From contig JAIDVA010000066.1 in NCBI GenBank assembly GCA_029059925.1, forward strand, positions 1 to 14,672: DNA of 14,672 nucleotides. The letters are read 5' to 3'. Origin of the DNA: Eubacterium sp. GTDB taxonomy: Bacteria; Bacillota; Clostridia; Oscillospirales; Acutalibacteraceae. Below the pieces are notes generated by a model. That model did not search any database and was not told where the DNA came from. It was given only the letters and a program-made list of their open reading frames with translations. Positions 13,415 through 14,672 of this stretch are shown here, piece by piece. Every line of letters starts with the position of its first letter. Positions within the stretch are counted from its first letter, which is position 1. Position numbers and translations under genes: made by a program.

Positions 13415-14527
13415 ATGGTTATATCACTTTGGATTATTGGTATTGCATTTGTTGCATTAATGGTAAGTAGAGTAATTAAATTTACGAATGGTAGCAATGT
13501 AATTGAAATCAATCAAAATAACGAGACAGAAAAGATATATAAAGGTTTACTGTTAATATTAATTCTTTGGGTCGTTTATAGTGTTGTATTGGGATGTAGA
13601 TATGGCTTTGTTGATACTCTAACATATAGGTTGATGGCACAGCGCATTGGTGATGATTTTGCAAATGTAAATGATGAAAACCTTGCGATTGTAGAAAAAG
13701 GATTTAATTTATGGATGGTGTTTTGTAATCGTATTTCAAACAATAACGTTCAAATGTTTATCTTTTTGACAACAACCATTACATTCGCATTAGCATTTAT
13801 ATACATATATAAGAATTCTGATGATCCTGTTTTCTCAGTTTATTTGTTTACTGCACTATATTTGTTTACATATATTAATGGTATAAGACAGTCATTCGTA
13901 ACAGTTATTTTTGCATTAGTTTTTAGTAAGTGGAAAAATAAACCGGTTATTTTGTTGATAGCCTGTATAATTTTGTCGTTCTTTCACAACAGTGCATTGA
14001 TGTTAATTCCAATATGCTTTTGTATAAGTGGAAGTTTTTTTAATTGGAAAATTAAAATATTATATTTCTTTTCACTATTTTGTTTAGTTGGATATAATCA
14101 AATTCAAAAGCTTTTAGATATGATTATTTCAGAAGATTATTCTGAAACACTGAATCTTATGACAACAGGAACAGGTATTGCAAGAGTGTTAGTATATTCT
14201 ATCCCATTTGCATTAGTTATGCTTAGAGCAAAATATCATAATGTAGAAATGGAGGATAACGACTTTAATAATATCATTTTGATAGATATGGCAATTAATG
14301 TTTGTTCTTTAAAATCAACATATTTTGCAAGACTATCAATTTATTTCACTATATTTATTGTAACTTATTTTCCAAAACTTATTGATAAGACATTTGATAA
14401 GAAATACAGAACTTTAGCTAAAGTATTCTTTATTCTATTTTATCTAGCATTTTTTGTATATCAATCGTATACCTTTGAGTCATACGGATATATGAAGGGT
14501 TTGTATTTGGTTCCTTTATGGAAATAG
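13415..14527 (+). CDS. EpsG-family polysaccharide polymerase (Wzy-like)
   Basis: A 370-residue polytopic membrane protein with about ten hydrophobic segments spread over its length, beginning at residues 2-18. EpsG/Wzy proteins join lipid-linked repeat units on the outer face of the membrane. The family pattern is visible: GCRYGFVDTLTYRLM near 60-74 in the first loop, YINGIRQSFVTVIFAL near 153-168, SFFHNSALMLIPI near 188-200, and YFARLSIYFTIF near 305-316. The R-Q and F-H-x-S/T-A motifs are typical of EpsG. It is the only polymerase candidate in the window, and no flippase (Wzx) is seen before the window ends. A GGAAAT stretch upstream gives a weak binding site for ATG 13415. Confidence 0.85.
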   Translation: MVISLWIIGIAFVALMVSRVIKFTNGSNVIEINQNNETEKIYKGLLLILILWVVYSVVLGCRYGFVDTLTYRLMAQRIGDDFANVNDENLAIVEKGFNLWMVFCNRISNNNVQMFIFLTTTITFALAFIYIYKNSDDPVFSVYLFTALYLFTYINGIRQSFVTVIFALVFSKWKNKPVILLIACIILSFFHNSALMLIPICFCISGSFFNWKIKILYFFSLFCLVGYNQIQKLLDMIISEDYSETLNLMTTGTGIARVLVYSIPFALVMLRAKYHNVEMEDNDFNNIILIDMAINVCSLKSTYFARLSIYFTIFIVTYFPKLIDKTFDKKYRTLAKVFFILFYLAFFVYQSYTFESYGYMKGLYLVPLWK

Positions 14528-14582
14528 AAATAAAAGGCTTTATAAGATAAAAAGTATTTATTACAAGAAAAGGTGTAAAAAT

Positions 14583-14672
14583 ATGGCAAAAATATTGTTT
14601 TTTCTTATTAGCTTAGGCAATGGCGGTGCAGAACGAGTTCTTGTGAATTTATTAAATACAATAGATAAAAGT
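14583..14672 (+). CDS. Glycosyltransferase (GT4 type), N-terminal part; runs off the window
   Basis: An open frame of 30 codons continues to the last base. It begins MAKILFFLISLGNGGAERVL. A first beta strand followed by a GGAERV turn is the classic start of GT4 and related GT-B glycosyltransferases, with GGAER contacting the acceptor or phosphate. AAAGGTG ending at 14575 is seven bases before ATG 14583. It lies 55 bases after the EpsG-like gene and continues the operon. The donor domain is outside the window, so only the family start is supported. Confidence 0.75.
   Translation, partial: MAKILFFLISLGNGGAERVLVNLLNTIDKS

Noticed and set aside
1..14672. CRISPR array, tRNA or rRNA genes
   Set aside because: No regularly spaced direct repeats, and no tRNA or rRNA signatures, were seen on either strand.

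Overview
The window is AT-rich DNA with strong AGGAGG-type ribosome binding sites, GTG and TTG starts, and gene families typical of low-GC Firmicutes. The best guess is a gut clostridium of the Oscillospiraceae/Ruminococcaceae type. This rests on recognising families by eye, not on a search. All convincing complete genes are on the + strand.

Region A (1-2353) begins with a small structured stretch that may hold the tail of an upstream gene. A GNAT acetyltransferase and a small P-loop kinase-like protein follow. Then comes a translationally coupled pair of membrane proteins. The first resembles the CrtO acyltransferase (glycosyl-4,4'-diaponeurosporenoate acyltransferase) family of staphyloxanthin synthesis.

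Region B (2354-3000) is the most unusual part. About 300 bases of nested and mutually exclusive hairpins carry two tiny coupled reading frames. They lead into a 95-residue basic/acidic protein whose ribosome binding site lies inside the last long stem. An intrinsic terminator closes the unit. It looks like a translation-attenuation leader or another structured cis-acting RNA that I cannot name.

Region C (3000-6040) has its own promoter. It encodes a protein with a ParB/sulfiredoxin-like DGHH motif, a small DUF6547-like protein, a Cdd1-like helix-hairpin-helix protein and an SPL-family radical SAM protein. It ends at a strong hairpin that appears to work in both directions. The 3' end of a decayed minus-strand gene abuts the other side of this hairpin.

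Region D (6040-6478) is non-coding. It holds that relic, a possible IS3-family end, and a near-consensus sigma-A promoter.

Region E (6479-14672, running off the end) is an exopolysaccharide/capsule operon. In order it has a membrane-anchored nucleotide-sugar 4,6-dehydratase, a truncated PglD/NeuD-like acetyltransferase relic, a GT4 glycosyltransferase, an initiating phosphoglycosyl transferase, an NAD-dependent sugar epimerase/reductase, an HpcH/HpaI-type aldolase, a GT2 glycosyltransferase, an EpsG-like polymerase, and the start of another GT4 glycosyltransferase. The dehydratase and epimerase would make the first deoxy-amino sugar. The phosphoglycosyl transferase would place it on undecaprenyl phosphate, the glycosyltransferases would extend it, and EpsG would polymerise the repeat. 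No flippase is seen; it may lie downstream.
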